From DASYTH01 sp035762905 (lineage in GTDB: Bacteria; Actinomycetota; Actinomycetes; Mycobacteriales; Pseudonocardiaceae), in contig NZ_DASUCC010000130.1 in assembly GCF_035762905.1 (NCBI RefSeq), forward strand, positions 77,916 to 141,915: a stretch of DNA of 64,000 bases, given 5' to 3'. Below the pieces are notes generated by a model, which did no database searches, was not told where the DNA came from, and was given only the letters and a program-made list of their open reading frames with translations. Position numbers and translations under genes: made by a program. Within the stretch, counting starts at the first letter, position 1, and the number at the start of each line of letters is the position of its first letter. Below are positions 62,411-64,000 of the stretch, one piece after another.

Positions 62411-64000
62411 TCCTGGCCCAGTCCACCGCGGGCGACCCGGTCCTCAACGTCGTCGTCTTCGTCGGCATCGTCGCTGTAACCCTTTACATCGTCTACCGGG
62501 TCAGCAGCCGCAACGCCACCACCGCCGACTACTACGCGGCCGGCGGCGCGTTCACCGGCGTGCAGAACGGCGTGGCGCTCTCCGGCGACTACCTGTCCGC
62601 CGCGTCGTTCCTCGGCATCGCGGGCGCGATCGCGGTACAGGGCTACGACGGGTTCGTCTACTCCATCGGGTTCCTGGTCGCCTGGCTGATCCCGTTGCTG
62701 CTGCTGGCCGAGCGGGTCCGCAACACCGGCCGGTTCACCATGGGCGACGTGGTCAGCTTCCGGATGCGGCAGCGTCCGGTGCGCGCGGCGGCGGCGAACT
62801 CGACCCTGGTGATCTCGGCGTTCTACATGCTGGCGCAGATGGCCGGAGCGGGCGGCCTGGTCGCGCTGCTGCTGGACGTGCACACCGCGGGCGGCCAGGC
62901 GCTGGTGATCATCGTCGTCGGCGCGATCATGATCTTCTACGTGCTGGTCGGCGGCATGAAGGGCACCACCTGGGTGCAGATCATCAAGGCCGCGCTGCTG
63001 CTGTCCTGCGTGATCCTGATGAGCGTGTTCATCCTGGGCAAGTTCGGGTTCAGCCTGTCCAACCTGCTGGACCGGGCCGTGCGCAACAACTCCCTCGGCG
63101 GCGCGGTGCTCGATCCCGGTGCCCGGTACGGCAAGACCGGCACCAGCAAGCTGGACTTCGTGTCGCTGTCGCTGGCGCTGGTGCTCGGCACCGCCGCGCT
63201 GCCGCACGTGCTGATGCGCTTCTACACGGTGCCCAACGCCTACCAGGCGCGCCGGTCCGTGATCTCCGCCACCTGGGCGATGGTGGCGTTCTATCTGTCC
63301 ACTTTGGTCATCGGCTACGGCGCCAGCGCCATCGTCGGCTCCTCGGCGATCAAGGCCGCGCCCGGCGGCGAGAACTCCGCCGCGCCACTGCTGGCCTTCG
63401 CCATCGGCGGCACGTTCCTGCTCTCCATCGTCGCCGCGGTCGCGTTCACCACGATCCTGGCCGTCGTCGCCGGCCTCACGCTCACCGCGTCGGCGTCGTT
63501 CGCCCACGACGTCTACGCCAACGTGCTCAAGCACGGCCGCCCCGGCCCCGGCGCCGAGGTCCGGGTGGCCCGGATGACCGCGCTGGTGATCGGCTGCCTG
63601 GCCATCCTCGGCGGCATCCTGGCCATCGGCCAGAACGTCGCCTCCCTGGTGGCCCTCGCGTTCGCGATCGCCGCGTCGGCCAACCTCCCGACGATCCTCT
63701 ACACCCTGTTCTGGCGCCGGTTCAACACCACCGGCACCCTGTTCTCGATGTACGGCGGCCTGTCGATCTGTCTGATCCTGATCATCTTCTCGCCGGTCGT
63801 CTCCGGTTCCTCGACCTCGATCGTCAAGGGCGTCGACTTCCACCTGTTCCCGCTGAGCAACCCCGGCATCGTCTCGATCCCGCTGTCGTTCCTGCTCGGC
63901 TTCATCGGCACCATGCTCGGCAAGGACCGCGCCGACGACGCCCGCTCCACCGAGATGGAGGTTCGCGCCCTCACCGGCATCGGCGCCACCACATCCGCAT
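62407..64000 (+). CDS. actP: Cation/acetate symporter ActP (3' end cut by window)
   Basis: At least 531 residues of a sodium:solute symporter-family protein, running off the right edge close to its expected end. Around thirteen hydrophobic segments; 'NGVALSGDYLSAASFLGIAGAIAV' region (first sodium-site helix, e.g. 'SGDYLSAASFLG'), 'LGTAALPHVLMRFYTVPNA' and 'VAAVAFTTILAVVAGLTLTA' match ActP. It imports acetate or pyruvate-like monocarboxylates. ATG 62407 overlaps the DUF485 stop. Sequence is read directly from the plus strand; no frame break seen. Confidence 0.93.
   Translation, partial: MILAQSTAGDPVLNVVVFVGIVAVTLYIVYRVSSRNATTADYYAAGGAFTGVQNGVALSGDYLSAASFLGIAGAIAVQGYDGFVYSIGFLVAWLIPLLLLAERVRNTGRFTMGDVVSFRMRQRPVRAAAANSTLVISAFYMLAQMAGAGGLVALLLDVHTAGGQALVIIVVGAIMIFYVLVGGMKGTTWVQIIKAALLLSCVILMSVFILGKFGFSLSNLLDRAVRNNSLGGAVLDPGARYGKTGTSKLDFVSLSLALVLGTAALPHVLMRFYTVPNAYQARRSVISATWAMVAFYLSTLVIGYGASAIVGSSAIKAAPGGENSAAPLLAFAIGGTFLLSIVAAVAFTTILAVVAGLTLTASASFAHDVYANVLKHGRPGPGAEVRVARMTALVIGCLAILGGILAIGQNVASLVALAFAIAASANLPTILYTLFWRRFNTTGTLFSMYGGLSICLILIIFSPVVSGSSTSIVKGVDFHLFPLSNPGIVSIPLSFLLGFIGTMLGKDRADDARSTEMEVRALTGIGATTSA

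Noticed and set aside
62230..63843. 537-codon minus-strand frame opposite actP
   Set aside because: Asp/His/Gly-rich shadow of a conserved transporter.

Overview
The window is 64 kb of very GC-rich DNA with dense genes, many GTG starts, frequent 4-nt ATGA/GTGA overlaps and several apparently leaderless promoters. This points to a filamentous actinobacterium. Gene order (glyS / smtB-zur / uppS / recO / era / corC / ybeY / phoH / rsmE / dnaJ2 / hrcA) matches, from memory, the Mycobacterium tuberculosis Rv2357c-Rv2374c block. The Tat, conservon, SARP, DUF5753/DUF397 and ceb content fits Pseudonocardiales or a related order. No rRNA, tRNA, CRISPR array, transposase or integrase was recognised.

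Left third (1-21,660). glyS (partial) diverges from the smtB-zur pair. A complete cellobiose module follows: bglC-cebG-cebF-cebE facing the repressor cebR. A perfect 14-bp CebR box lies in the cebE leader and a one-mismatch box lies over the cebR promoter. A long minus-strand housekeeping chain then runs from hrcA down to a two-component permease operon: hrcA, dnaJ, rsmE, HIT, phoH, ybeY, corC, cytidine-deaminase-like, era, RibD-like reductase, recO, uppS, YbjN-like, DUF318 permease, TIGR03943. The chain is interrupted between the deaminase-like gene and era by a 1.7-kb decayed island: a decapitated DUF5753 regulator, a DUF397 gene with an internal duplication, and a VapBC-like pair whose toxin is broken by two frameshifts. 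A gene-free stretch with short tandem repeats and hairpins separates HIT from rsmE.

Middle (21.8-46 kb). This part holds assorted single genes and short operons: a BASS transporter, an ABC-F ATPase, an epimerase, a RibD-type reductase, LigC, a TAP-like lipoprotein hydrolase whose nucleophile serine is missing, a secreted EEP-family protein, a leaderless hisS, msrB, an NYN-domain protein, a SnoaL/membrane fusion, LysE, a 1051-residue cyclase-domain/STAND ATPase divergent from a galactonate-dehydratase-like enzyme, a GDSL/VOC pair, a Cys-rich pentapeptide-repeat protein, an ECF sigma operon, a SARP regulator, and a patatin/GNAT pair.

Right third (46-64 kb). A PLP group II decarboxylase and a Tat-exported DyP-like protein form a probable pair preceded by a perfect 28-bp palindrome. 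A five-gene branched-chain-amino-acid-type ABC operon faces a LuxR-type STAND regulator. A HAD phosphatase converges on a three-gene conservon (NIT-sensor kinase, roadblock, DUF742) that lacks the usual GTPase. The window ends in a DUF485-actP acetate-uptake operon with a good housekeeping promoter.

Most of the window is ordinary actinobacterial chromosome. The least explained items are the palindrome-preceded decarboxylase/DyP-like pair, the lipoprotein hydrolase lacking its Ser, the GTPase-less conservon with nearby palindromic repeats, and a compact structured element between msrB and the NYN gene.
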